Assembly: GCA_026391675.1 (NCBI GenBank)
Contig: JAPLDQ010000036.1
Span: forward strand, 36,522-100,521
Reading direction: 5' to 3'
Source: Bacteroidota bacterium
GTDB taxonomy: Bacteria > Bacteroidota > Bacteroidia > Bacteroidales > JACABE01
DNA length: 64,000 bases
Positions within the stretch are counted from its first letter, which is position 1. The number at the start of each line of letters is the position of its first letter. Positions 15,830 to 24,781 of this stretch are shown here, in pieces. The translations under genes and the position numbers were made by a program. The notes under the pieces are model-generated. The model had not been told where the DNA came from. It was given only the letters and a program-made list of their open reading frames with translations, and did no database searches.

Positions 15830-18211
15830 ATGCAATACGGTTATTTTTCGAAGGACAAAAAGGAGTATATAATTACCAAAATGAATACGCCCAGCCCATG
15901 GATAAACTATTTATATAACGGCAGATATTTTACCAGTATTTCTAATAATGGCGGCGGAATGAGCTATTTTAAAAGCCCGTTGCATGGTCGTATTACCCGT
16001 TACCGTATTAACGAAGTTCCTCACGACAGACCCGGCAAATACTTATATATTAAAGATAACGAAACAGGCGAAGTATGGAGCTTAACCTGGCAACCCGTTG
16101 GCAAACATCTTGAAGCCTATAAACTGGCCCATGGTTTTGGCTATACCCGCTCCGAAGCAAGCATTAACGGTATTGATTCTTCTGTTTTGTATTTCGTTCC
16201 TCAGGATGATGACCAGGAATTGTGGAAAACCACACTAAAAAATATTACAGATAAACCACGCAAATTGTCTGTTTACGGCTATGTTGAACTTGCCCTGGGA
16301 CATGCTTTGGTAGATCTGATCAATCAATGTGATGATCAGCATTTCAACCGTTCTCATTTTGAAAAGGACCTGAATGCCATTTTTTCAACTAAAACCTATT
16401 GGGTTACACAGACCAAAGGCACCCAACAGCAGGAAAATAAAGAATGGGATCAGTGGACTTTCTTCACTGCCAATCATGCTGCCAGCAGTTATGAAACTGT
16501 TCGCGAACGCTTTATCGGCCTTTACCGCAACGAAAATAATCCTGAAAGTATTGAAAAAGAAATGCTGAGTTCACAGGATACCGATTTCGGTAATGTTGTC
16601 AATGCATTGAAAATTGATATTGAATTACAACCCGGCGAAACAAAAGATCTTATCTTTACCTTAGGTGTAATCGAAAAGTTGAAATTTGAAGAATTAAAAG
16701 AACAAAAGGTTAACAAATATAAAGATGTAGCAGTTATTGATGCTGCTTTTAAAAAACTCAACAAAAGCTGGGATGATTATTTTGCTCATACTTCCGTTGA
16801 AACGCCCGATGATGATGTAAATACCTTTATGAAATACTGGATGCCTTATCAGGCTAAAGTAGCGTTTGATGTAGGACGTGTTGCCAGTTTTTATTACTGG
16901 GGTATTGGAAGAGGCTTCGGTTTCAGAGATACATCGCAGGATACCATAGCAGTAACAATCTCCAATCCGGAAAAGGCAAAAGAACGAATTCTCCTGCTTT
17001 CACGCCAGATGAGAACTGACGGGAAAGTGTATCATCATTTCCATGGTGATGGTGAAGGTGAATTTACCCATCATTGTGATGATCCGTTGTGGTTTATGCT
17101 GGCAGTTTCGGAATATCTCAAAGAAACAGGTGACTTTGATTTACTGAATAACAAACAACGTTTTATCGAAGAAGGCAAAGAAGGAAGTATTTTAGATCAC
17201 ATGTATGCTGTAGTAAACTATGCTAAAAATAACTTAGGTATACACGGATTGCCGGTTTTCGGCAGAGGCGACTGGAACGATACCCTGGATTATATTGGTG
17301 GTGATGAAGGAGGTGAAAGCGTTTGGGGTGGTATGTTCTATGCTGCTATGCTGAATTTATTCATTGAATTGCTGGATTATTTAGATAAGCAAAAAGAAAA
17401 GGCAGAAGTTTCAATTGTTCGCGATAAACTTGTAAAAGCAGTTGAAGACAACTGCTGGGATGGTGAATGGTATATCCGTGCTTTTGGTGGTAAAGGCAGT
17501 AAAGTGGGTTCGCATGAAAACAAATATGGTAAAATATTTCTGAATACACAAATCTGGCCAGTTTTAGCCGGGTTCCCTGACAAGGAACGTAATGTAACAG
17601 CCCTGAACAGCGTTAAGAAATATCTGGATTCACCTGAAGGTCCAAAGAAATGTTCACCGGCATGGAAAGAAATTGATCCTAATATTGGTTTGGTTACCAG
17701 ATGTGTCTGGGGTAAGAAGGAAAACGGTGCAGTATTCTGTCATCCTACTACATGGGTGATACAGGCAGAATGTATGCTGGGAAGAAGCAATCAGGCTTTT
17801 GATTATTTCAAAAAAATGCTGCCAAACCGCATCGACAGCGATATTTTTGTTGCTGAACCATATGTATATTCTCAGTATATCACCAGCAACGAACATTCGC
17901 ATGCCGGAAGAGCAAGCCATTCGTGGCAAACCGGCTCTGCTGCATGGATGTATCGTGTAAGCTATGATTATATATTGGGTTTACGTCCATCTTATAATGG
18001 ATTGCTTATTGATCCTGCAATTCCAACACATTGGGATGGGTTTAAGGCAAAACGTATTTATCGTGGATGTCTTTATATAATTGAGGTCTTCAATCCACAG
18101 CATCTTGAAAAAGGAGTGAAAGAAATTTTTGTTGATAGTGTAAAAATTGATAGAAATGTATTGCCGGTTTCAACGTTGAAAGAATGTAATGTTAAAGTAA
18201 TAATGGGTTAA
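15830..18211 (+). CDS. GH94 beta-glycoside (cellobiose/chitobiose-type) phosphorylase
   Basis: A 793-residue enzyme of GH94, cleaving a beta-linked disaccharide with phosphate to give a sugar-1-phosphate and a free sugar. The N-terminus (YGYFSKDKKEYIITKMNTPSPWINYL) is typical of cellobiose and chitobiose phosphorylases. The FRDTSQD motif is at 365-371. The general acid should be D481 in GRGDWND, the position equal to the catalytic Asp known in these enzymes. The C-terminus (DPAIPTHWDGFKAKRIYRG) is also typical. No signal peptide, so it is cytoplasmic. The exact donor sugar is not settled: the GH130 neighbour points to glucose/mannose-containing disaccharides. Confidence 0.92.
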   Translation: MQYGYFSKDKKEYIITKMNTPSPWINYLYNGRYFTSISNNGGGMSYFKSPLHGRITRYRINEVPHDRPGKYLYIKDNETGEVWSLTWQPVGKHLEAYKLAHGFGYTRSEASINGIDSSVLYFVPQDDDQELWKTTLKNITDKPRKLSVYGYVELALGHALVDLINQCDDQHFNRSHFEKDLNAIFSTKTYWVTQTKGTQQQENKEWDQWTFFTANHAASSYETVRERFIGLYRNENNPESIEKEMLSSQDTDFGNVVNALKIDIELQPGETKDLIFTLGVIEKLKFEELKEQKVNKYKDVAVIDAAFKKLNKSWDDYFAHTSVETPDDDVNTFMKYWMPYQAKVAFDVGRVASFYYWGIGRGFGFRDTSQDTIAVTISNPEKAKERILLLSRQMRTDGKVYHHFHGDGEGEFTHHCDDPLWFMLAVSEYLKETGDFDLLNNKQRFIEEGKEGSILDHMYAVVNYAKNNLGIHGLPVFGRGDWNDTLDYIGGDEGGESVWGGMFYAAMLNLFIELLDYLDKQKEKAEVSIVRDKLVKAVEDNCWDGEWYIRAFGGKGSKVGSHENKYGKIFLNTQIWPVLAGFPDKERNVTALNSVKKYLDSPEGPKKCSPAWKEIDPNIGLVTRCVWGKKENGAVFCHPTTWVIQAECMLGRSNQAFDYFKKMLPNRIDSDIFVAEPYVYSQYITSNEHSHAGRASHSWQTGSAAWMYRVSYDYILGLRPSYNGLLIDPAIPTHWDGFKAKRIYRGCLYIIEVFNPQHLEKGVKEIFVDSVKIDRNVLPVSTLKECNVKVIMG

Positions 18212-18237
18212 ATATCAAACCCAGAAAAATATATAAA

Positions 18238-19197
18238 ATGAAAAGACATCCAATAAGTCCGATATTAACAAGAGCAGATATTCCTGATATTTATCCTCAG
18301 CTGGTGGATGCTACCTCGGTTTTTAATCCGGGAGCCATTAAGTTCGGTGATAAATATTTACTCATGCTCAGGGTTCAGAGCCGTTCCCGTGAAACCTTCA
18401 TGGTTATGGCCGAAAGCGTGAATGGCATAGATTTTAAAGTGGAAAACAAAATTGTTGACTTTAAGGGAATAGAAAAAATCAAGGAAAAAATCTATCATAT
18501 TTACGATGCACGGATTTCCAATTTAGAAGGAACGTATTATATCATGTTTGCCATGGATATGGATGGCGGATGTCAGTTGGGCCTTGGTAAAACCAACGAC
18601 TTCAAAAGTTTTGAATTTCTGGGAATAACTTCCAATGAAGATATCCGTAACGGAGTACTTTTCCCTGAAAAAGTAAATGGTAATTATCTTAGAATGGATC
18701 GTCCCAACAAGTCACGTCATGATAACGGCACCACTTCAGGAAGTACCATCTGGCTTTCGAAATCAGATGATTTACTTAATTGGGAACCACTGGCACCATT
18801 AATTGATGGTCGTTTCCATTACTGGGATGAATTTATAGGTTCAGGACCTCCTCCTGTTAAAACACGTAAGGGCTGGTTACATATCTATCATGGTGTTGCC
18901 GGGCATTTCGGCAGTTCAAATATTTATCAGGCAGGAGTTATGCTGCTGGATTTGAATGATCCTTCAAGAGTATTGTCACGCAGCTGGTGCAATATCCTTG
19001 AACCCCGTGAATTGTATGAATTAGCCGGGCAGGTACCCAATGTGGTTTTTCCAAGTGGAATGATAGTAATGGATTATGATAATGAAGGATTTGCAAAACC
19101 TGACAGTGAAGTTTATGTATATTACGGAGCTGCTGATACCTGTGTTGGATTGGCAGTGACTACAATAAATGAACTTCTGGAAAATACAAATCAATAA
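18238..19197 (+). CDS. GH130 beta-mannoside phosphorylase
   Basis: A 319-residue five-bladed propeller enzyme of GH130, which phosphorolyses beta-1,4-mannosides (for example mannosyl-glucose or mannobiose) to mannose-1-phosphate. Family segments seen include FNPGAIKFGDKYLLMLRVQSR, YDARISNLEGTYYIMFAMD, LFPEKVNGNYLRMDRPN, the EFIGSGPPPVKTRKGWLHIYHG block with phosphate-site residues, and the late FPSGMIVMDYDNEG and YYGAADTCVGLA motifs. It is cytoplasmic and starts 26 bases after GH94. Presence of the symporter next to it matches the Bacteroides mannan-disaccharide arrangement. Confidence 0.92.
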   Translation: MKRHPISPILTRADIPDIYPQLVDATSVFNPGAIKFGDKYLLMLRVQSRSRETFMVMAESVNGIDFKVENKIVDFKGIEKIKEKIYHIYDARISNLEGTYYIMFAMDMDGGCQLGLGKTNDFKSFEFLGITSNEDIRNGVLFPEKVNGNYLRMDRPNKSRHDNGTTSGSTIWLSKSDDLLNWEPLAPLIDGRFHYWDEFIGSGPPPVKTRKGWLHIYHGVAGHFGSSNIYQAGVMLLDLNDPSRVLSRSWCNILEPRELYELAGQVPNVVFPSGMIVMDYDNEGFAKPDSEVYVYYGAADTCVGLAVTTINELLENTNQ

Positions 19198-19207
19198 TTC
19201 ATAACAC

Positions 19208-19240
19208 AAACCTGCCAGATTTTAAAAATCTGGCAGGTTT
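19208..19240. repeat. Perfect 16-bp-arm hairpin between GH130 and symporter
   Basis: AAACCTGCCAGATTTT and its exact complement are separated by one base, giving a 33-base perfect palindrome that would form a very stable stem. Only four Ts follow the stem, so termination may be partial. That would let the symporter be transcribed at a lower level than the phosphorylases. Hairpins with the CCTGCCAGA core are common in Bacteroidota intergenic DNA, to my recollection. Confidence 0.75.
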
Positions 19241-19291
19241 TGAATGTTGAAAATTAAAAAAAATTATTAAAGTAAATTAATAAATACAACT

Positions 19292-21229
19292 ATGAATCTT
19301 TCAACGGGCGACTGGGCAATTGTATTGGTATTACTGGCTATGATGGTCGGTATGGTTTTATTCAGCAAAAATCTGGTAAAAAGTGTTTCCGACTTTCTGG
19401 CAACAGGCAGAACTGGTGGCAGGTATATCATCTCCATGTTCCACGGCACGGCTGCACTGGGTGCCATCACGGTTGTTGGAGCACTTGAACAGAACTTTAA
19501 CGCAGGATTTAACTCACGCTGGTGGGAAATGCCAACAGCAGTTATTCTTGTCGGAATAAGTGTTACCGGATGGGTAGTTTATCGTTTCAGACAAACAAAA
19601 GCCCTGACCATGGCTCAGTTTTTCGAAATCAGATACAGCCGTACATTCAGGATATTTGCAGGTTTTCTTGCTTTCTTTTCCGGTTTGTTTAATATGGTAA
19701 TTTTTCCTTCTGTAAGTGCACGTTTCTTTATCTATTTCTGCGGTATTCCTGAAGTTGGTATGGTTGGTGCTTTTTCTGGTACTTTTATTTTAGTTACTGC
19801 AGTAATGGTGTTGATTCCTTTGTATTTTATCTTCACAGGAGGACATATCGCTGTAATGTTTACTGATTTCATACAGGGAGTTTTTGTAAACATTGTTTTT
19901 GTTGTAATAGTAATATTACTGCTATTCAAGATAGATTGGGCACATATTACCACAGCGATAACAAGTGCTGAAGCCGGAAAATCACTGGTGAATCCTTTTG
20001 ATGCCAGTAAAGTTCAGGATTTTAATCCCTGGTTCTTTTTCATAGGGATGTTTGGTTTAATTTATACTAAGTTATCATGGCAGGGAAATTCTTCCTTTAA
20101 TATAGCAGCAAAAAGTGCACACGAAGCACGAATGGCAGATGTATTAACCAACTGGCGCCTGGTTCCGCAATGGGGATTATTTCTGGTATTTGTGCCGATA
20201 GTAGCTTATACTTTATTCAATCATGCTGATTTTAAAGCAGTAGCTGATTCTATTAATGCAACATTATCTACGGCAGGCACGGCTGCACAACAAAGTCAGC
20301 TGAGAGTACCGATGGCGTTGAATTATTTGTTACCGGTTGGTATAAAAGGTGCTTTTGTAGCTATAATGCTTGCTGCAGCCATCACTTGTCATAATACCTA
20401 TATGCATTCCTGGGGAAGTATTTTTATCCAGGATTGTATTATGCCTTTAAGGAAAAAAGCATTTGAGCCCAAAGAACATTTAAAATATTTAAAACTTTCT
20501 ATTCTGGGAGTTGGTATTACTATATTTGTATTAAGTATTATTTTCCAGCCAAAAGACCTTGTTTTCTTATTCCTGAATATTTCCGGTGCTATTTTTGTGG
20601 GTGGTTCGGGTGCTGTCATTATTGGCGGCTTGTACTGGAAACGTGGAACAACAGCTGCAGCATGGGCTGCAATGATTACCGGTGCATTAACCGCTTCTCT
20701 GAATATTTTATTAAATAAAATTATTCCGGATTTCCCCATTAACGGACAATGGGGATGGTTTTTAGCTATGGTAGCTGCAACTATAGTTTATGTTGTGGTT
20801 TCTCTGCTTACACCAAGACCAAAAATCATACTTGACCAGATGTTGCACCGTGGTGTATATGCTGATAAAATTGAAGTTAAACCTGAAGATGCTCAACCTG
20901 TTAAAGGATGGAAAGTGTTGGGAACAACCAAAGAATTTACTAAAGGCGACAAAATAATCTATATTGTAACCATGGGCTGGACAGCCATGTGGGTGTTGGT
21001 ATTTTTTACAGGGACTATCTATAATTTCTTTATCGAAAAAATAACCAACCCGCAATGGATGCATTTCTGGAAAATATATACCTATATCTTTTTAGCAGCA
21101 TCTATTGTTGTTACGATTTGGTTTACCATTGGAGGCATTAAAAATTTACGTGAAATGATATCAGCTTTACGTCATAATATCCGCGATCATGGTGATTCAG
21201 GATATGTGGATAAAAAAGAAAAGGAATAA
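19292..21229 (+). CDS. Sodium:solute symporter (SSS family), likely sugar importer
   Basis: A 645-residue inner-membrane protein with about 14 hydrophobic segments. The early region (TGRTGGRYIISMFHGTAALGAITVVGALEQNF) and QFFEIRYSR are typical of SSS carriers of the sodium/glucose type, with a long C-terminal cytoplasmic loop between the last helices. It lies between the GH130 phosphorylase and a CBM9-like lipoprotein. In the known Bacteroides mannobiose system an SSS transporter has exactly this place, so uptake of a beta-mannoside or beta-glucoside disaccharide is inferred. Confidence 0.92.
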   Translation: MNLSTGDWAIVLVLLAMMVGMVLFSKNLVKSVSDFLATGRTGGRYIISMFHGTAALGAITVVGALEQNFNAGFNSRWWEMPTAVILVGISVTGWVVYRFRQTKALTMAQFFEIRYSRTFRIFAGFLAFFSGLFNMVIFPSVSARFFIYFCGIPEVGMVGAFSGTFILVTAVMVLIPLYFIFTGGHIAVMFTDFIQGVFVNIVFVVIVILLLFKIDWAHITTAITSAEAGKSLVNPFDASKVQDFNPWFFFIGMFGLIYTKLSWQGNSSFNIAAKSAHEARMADVLTNWRLVPQWGLFLVFVPIVAYTLFNHADFKAVADSINATLSTAGTAAQQSQLRVPMALNYLLPVGIKGAFVAIMLAAAITCHNTYMHSWGSIFIQDCIMPLRKKAFEPKEHLKYLKLSILGVGITIFVLSIIFQPKDLVFLFLNISGAIFVGGSGAVIIGGLYWKRGTTAAAWAAMITGALTASLNILLNKIIPDFPINGQWGWFLAMVAATIVYVVVSLLTPRPKIILDQMLHRGVYADKIEVKPEDAQPVKGWKVLGTTKEFTKGDKIIYIVTMGWTAMWVLVFFTGTIYNFFIEKITNPQWMHFWKIYTYIFLAASIVVTIWFTIGGIKNLREMISALRHNIRDHGDSGYVDKKEKE

Positions 21230-21251
21230 ATAATTTAAATTTATTAATATT

Positions 21252-22382
21252 ATGAAATTCAAAAATTTATCAAAATTAGCAATTATGGCTATCGTCTTAA
21301 TTTCATGCAATCAGAAAAAAGAAAATACAGCCGGAGAATCATTAAAAACTGATTTAAAGTATTTAATGGTGGAACCAAAACACTATGTTTGTTATCATAC
21401 AGACGAAGCCATTACTATAGATGGAAATCTGGACAAAAAGGCATGGCAACAGGCAGAATGGACTGATTTATTTGTGGATATTGAAGGTGATAAAAAACCT
21501 TTACCTAAACAAAATACAAAAGTTAAAATGTTATGGGACTCCACTTATCTTTATATAGCAGCACAACTGGACGAAGAACATATCTGGGCTTATCTTGAAA
21601 ATCATGATGATGTGGTTTATTATGATAATGATTTTGAGATATTTATAGATCCGGATAATGATGCCAATAATTATTTTGAATTTGAAATCAATGCCAAACA
21701 GACTGTTTTCGATTTGTTTATGCCACATCCTTACCGTCATTCATCCTTTGCCTTGCATAACTGGGATTTTAAAGGTTTAAAAAAAGCTGTAAAAATTGAT
21801 GGCACTTTAAACAACGGTAATGATAAGGATAAAAAATGGACAGTTGAACTTGCCATTCCATTTACTTCATTGTCATTCGGACTGGATAGTGGAAAACCTG
21901 ATACTGAAAAACTATGGAGAATCAATTTTTCACGTGTTGAATGGGATACCAAATGGGAAAACGGGAAGTATGTAAAAATAACTGATAAAGCAGGAAAAGC
22001 ACTGCCTGAGCATAACTGGGTATGGTCACCGGTAGGTGTTATCAGTATGCATATGCCCGAAAGATACGGCTATCTAAAGTTCTCAACTTTAAAAGCTGGA
22101 ACTGCCAAAGAAGAATTCAAACTTCCCGAAACGGAAAAGCTCAAACGTATGCTATGGGCTGTTTTTTACAGAGAAGAAGCTTATTTCGAGAAAAATAAGA
22201 AATATTCCGCTCAGCTTGCTGAACTTGGTAATGATATTTTAAGCCTGTTTGATCAGAATAATTATAAATTAAGCATCATAGTTGCCGAAACGCAGTATGA
22301 AGCCAAACTGGAAAGCAAGGATGCAAAAACCAGACTTTATATTACCAACGAAGGCTTAATAAAAGATTTAAGTAAAAAATAA
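21252..22382 (+). CDS. CBM9-like sugar-binding lipoprotein
   Basis: A 376-residue protein with a lipoprotein signal (LISCNQKK, C19). Residues 45-260 fit the carbohydrate-binding module 9-like fold: ITIDGNLDKKAWQQAEWTDLFVDIEG, VKMLWDSTYLYIAAQLDEEHIWA, NDFEIFIDPDNDANNYFEFEINA, WTVELAIPFTSL and RINFSRVEWD. Such proteins bind sugar reducing ends or sit in sugar-sensing lipoproteins. The C-terminal 100 residues are a helical tail. It is 22 bases after the symporter, last gene of the operon, so it may capture the sugar for uptake. Confidence 0.88.
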   Translation: MKFKNLSKLAIMAIVLISCNQKKENTAGESLKTDLKYLMVEPKHYVCYHTDEAITIDGNLDKKAWQQAEWTDLFVDIEGDKKPLPKQNTKVKMLWDSTYLYIAAQLDEEHIWAYLENHDDVVYYDNDFEIFIDPDNDANNYFEFEINAKQTVFDLFMPHPYRHSSFALHNWDFKGLKKAVKIDGTLNNGNDKDKKWTVELAIPFTSLSFGLDSGKPDTEKLWRINFSRVEWDTKWENGKYVKITDKAGKALPEHNWVWSPVGVISMHMPERYGYLKFSTLKAGTAKEEFKLPETEKLKRMLWAVFYREEAYFEKNKKYSAQLAELGNDILSLFDQNNYKLSIIVAETQYEAKLESKDAKTRLYITNEGLIKDLSKK

Positions 22383-22390
22383 ACTTTAAA

Positions 22391-23260
22391 CTATTTCTTT
22401 ACAAATTGGCATGAATAGTTTTTGTTTTCAGTTATTATATTAACAAAATAACTACCTGCAGCCAGCGCAGAAATATCAATTGTATCTTTGCTTAAATGCT
22501 GGCTGATAATCGTTTTTCCGCTAATATCTTTTATAGTTAATTCAATACTTTGATTAAAAATAATTCCTTTAAACTGAATAAAATCAGAAGCAGGATTAGG
22601 GAAAATTTCGAAGTTTAAAGAACTCCCATTTTCTTTAATTCCGCTTGTATTTTTTTCGATAATATAATATAATGTATTAGCTATTGCCAGATCATTCCAT
22701 TCACCTGCAATACCAAGCAAAGTAGTTCCGCTTGGCCATCCTGCCAAAGCAATACCCGCAGCATCCTGCAATCCGCCATAATCATCCGGTTCATTAGGTG
22801 TACCTGTTGATTTACCACCCCAGTTTATAAAAGCACCACCCACAGGTAATCCTCCACCGGCACCTGCTGCGCCCTGACCGTTCCAGAAATTAGTTCCAGT
22901 ACCTACATTTTTACCATCCCATATCCAGTTTCCTTCAAAAACTTTATCAGTAGCACCAATCCATAGGTAGGCAGTGCCACCACCATCAGGAACCTGAGTA
23001 TAGGTTGTAGAAATTCCGGCAGCGGCAATTTTACTGTAAACCATGGTTTGTTCAGCCTGATCATTGATTTCAACAAGATACCCTCCCCTTTCAACAGCAC
23101 AGGCAGCTGCATCTGTCCATGATTTCAATTCTTTTACAATTTCATAGTTATGTCCATTGTAAGTAAATGAATAAATGTTGGCTGTTTGTGCACATTGTGC
23201 AAAAATTCCAGCAAATGGAAACACAGCCAAAGCAACTAAAATGTAAAAATGTTTTTTCAT
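22391..23260 (-). CDS. Secreted C-type lectin-like protein with T9SS sorting domain
   Basis: A 289-residue secreted protein. It has a signal peptide (MKKHFYILVALAVFPFAGIFAQ), then a C-type lectin fold (SWTDAAACAVERGGYLVEINDQAEQ, YLWIGATDKVFEGNWIWDGKNV, WGGKSTGTPNEPDDYGG, AGEWNDLA), in which EPD and WND are the usual carbohydrate/Ca2+ motifs. The last 75 residues (FEIFPNPASDFIQFKG to VNIITENKNYSCQFVKK) form a type A type IX sorting domain, so it should be exported through the outer membrane and anchored. The ATG at 23260 is chosen because the signal peptide begins there. Confidence 0.9.
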   Translation of the reverse strand: MKKHFYILVALAVFPFAGIFAQCAQTANIYSFTYNGHNYEIVKELKSWTDAAACAVERGGYLVEINDQAEQTMVYSKIAAAGISTTYTQVPDGGGTAYLWIGATDKVFEGNWIWDGKNVGTGTNFWNGQGAAGAGGGLPVGGAFINWGGKSTGTPNEPDDYGGLQDAAGIALAGWPSGTTLLGIAGEWNDLAIANTLYYIIEKNTSGIKENGSSLNFEIFPNPASDFIQFKGIIFNQSIELTIKDISGKTIISQHLSKDTIDISALAAGSYFVNIITENKNYSCQFVKK

Positions 23261-23311
23261 GTCTTTTATTTTTATGATGATTATGTTTGTAACTTTGCTG
23301 ATATAAATATA

Positions 23312-23319
23312 CAAATATA
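23312..23319 (-). promoter_or_regulatory. Bacteroidota -7 box for the lectin gene
   Basis: Minus-strand TATATTTG, a full TAnnTTTG match about 52 bases before the lectin start. It faces the SGNH gene's own box in the same divergent region. Confidence 0.45.
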
Positions 23320-23340
23320 CGCACAACTTTAGCTAAATAC

Positions 23341-23348
23341 TAATTTTG
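23341..23348 (+). promoter_or_regulatory. Bacteroidota -7 box for the SGNH hydrolase gene
   Basis: TAATTTTG matches TAnnTTTG, 20 bases before the ATG at 23368, giving a leader of only about a dozen bases. Confidence 0.45.
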
Positions 23349-23367
23349 CAGACATAAAATCTTTATA

Positions 23368-24612
23368 ATGAACCGAATAATTATTATTATTTTTTGTTTT
23401 ATTTATTTCCATTGTACAGCACAGGATACAATTAAAGTTTTATTTATCGGTAACAGTTTTACTTATTTCGAAAATATGCCAGATTTATTCCGGAATATTG
23501 CCGATAGTGCCGGATATAAAGTTAAGACACAAATGTACGCTCCGGGAGGAGTCAGTGTTGGTGATACTGCTCAGGGAACTATGGCACACATGAACAATCC
23601 TTTGGTTTATGATAATATCCGTTCTGATAAATGGGATTATGTGGTTTTACAGGATAATCAGGGACGTTTTGTACTGGATTACGGGAAATTTTCATCCTCA
23701 AGTCTTGTCATTCAGGGACATTTTAAAATCAGGGATTCTGTTATTCATAATAATCCCTGTGCCAAAATGATATGGTTTTCGGGCTGGGGAATGAAAAACG
23801 GACTTCCACCTTATGGCAATACAGGTAGTGAAATGATAGAGCGGATTACAGCAAATTACCATTTTTTAAACGATACCGCTCGTCAGGTTATTGCGCCTAT
23901 TGGTGCAGCATGGGAAAAAATCATTCAAATCAATCCTGGCTACGATTTATGGTCAGCTGATGAAACACATCCATCACTGGAAGGTGCCTATTTAACAGCC
24001 AATGTAATTTATGCCACTATTTTCAGGGATGATCCAATGTACAGCAGTGCAAACGGAGGATTATCAGTAAGTACAAATAATTTACTCAAGCAAATAGCCT
24101 GGCAAACAGTAAGCGACAGCATAGCTGTAACAAATTTATCAAGTATAACACCTTATTTGCAATTACAGAATAACCAGTTAACTGCTGGTAATTATCAGCA
24201 TTATTTCTGGTATAACAATATGCAGTTCATTAGCACAGCAACTAGCAATGTATTGAATATCAGCCAAAGCGGTCATTATTATTTAATGGCAGAAAATGCT
24301 ATGGGATGTAAATTAAAATCGATGTCAAAACACATCATCATCACAAATATCACAAACAATACATTACAAAGCTATTTTAATCTGTATCCCAATCCTGCAA
24401 AATCAACTATAAATATTGATTTTACAAAAGAAAATGCGTTCCCATTAAGGATAAATATATTTAATATCAATGCACAATTAGTGAAAAATATTAAAATAAA
24501 TGATACAGTAAATACAACGATAGATGTTTCTGATTTGGAAAAAGGTTTATACTTAATTGAAATGATTGGTAACAAAGGTATTTTAGAAATAAAAAAATTA
24601 CTGATTGAATGA
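23368..24612 (+). CDS. Secreted SGNH/GDSL-type hydrolase with T9SS sorting domain
   Basis: A 414-residue secreted protein. After a signal peptide (cleavage near TAQD) comes an SGNH-type hydrolase with block I as GNSFTYFENMP, a central GGVSVGDT segment, and the catalytic Asp-His in DETHPS at about residue 199-205. The family usually removes acetyl groups from carbohydrates. From about residue 260 there is an Ig-like linker. The last 75 residues (FNLYPNPAKSTINIDF to KKLLIE) are a type A T9SS sorting domain. It is transcribed away from the lectin gene, also a T9SS substrate. Confidence 0.86.
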   Translation: MNRIIIIIFCFIYFHCTAQDTIKVLFIGNSFTYFENMPDLFRNIADSAGYKVKTQMYAPGGVSVGDTAQGTMAHMNNPLVYDNIRSDKWDYVVLQDNQGRFVLDYGKFSSSSLVIQGHFKIRDSVIHNNPCAKMIWFSGWGMKNGLPPYGNTGSEMIERITANYHFLNDTARQVIAPIGAAWEKIIQINPGYDLWSADETHPSLEGAYLTANVIYATIFRDDPMYSSANGGLSVSTNNLLKQIAWQTVSDSIAVTNLSSITPYLQLQNNQLTAGNYQHYFWYNNMQFISTATSNVLNISQSGHYYLMAENAMGCKLKSMSKHIIITNITNNTLQSYFNLYPNPAKSTINIDFTKENAFPLRINIFNINAQLVKNIKINDTVNTTIDVSDLEKGLYLIEMIGNKGILEIKKLLIE

Positions 24613-24696
24613 TTTTTTATGTGTAAAAATCATGTTGTTTAAAGCCTTATCAAAACATAAATATTCATAAATCGCCATAAATCAAATAATAAAGCT

Positions 24697-24704
24697 TACC
24701 TTTG
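24697..24704 (+). promoter_or_regulatory. Bacteroidota -7 box for the DEAD-box helicase
   Basis: TACCTTTG matches TAnnTTTG, 77 bases before the start codon, leaving a leader of about 70 bases. Confidence 0.5.
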
Positions 24705-24781
24705 CAAAAAATTCACATACGGACATTTCCCTCCTAAAACAGTCAGGTTTTGGTTCTCAAAAAATCTATTTAAATTAATTT

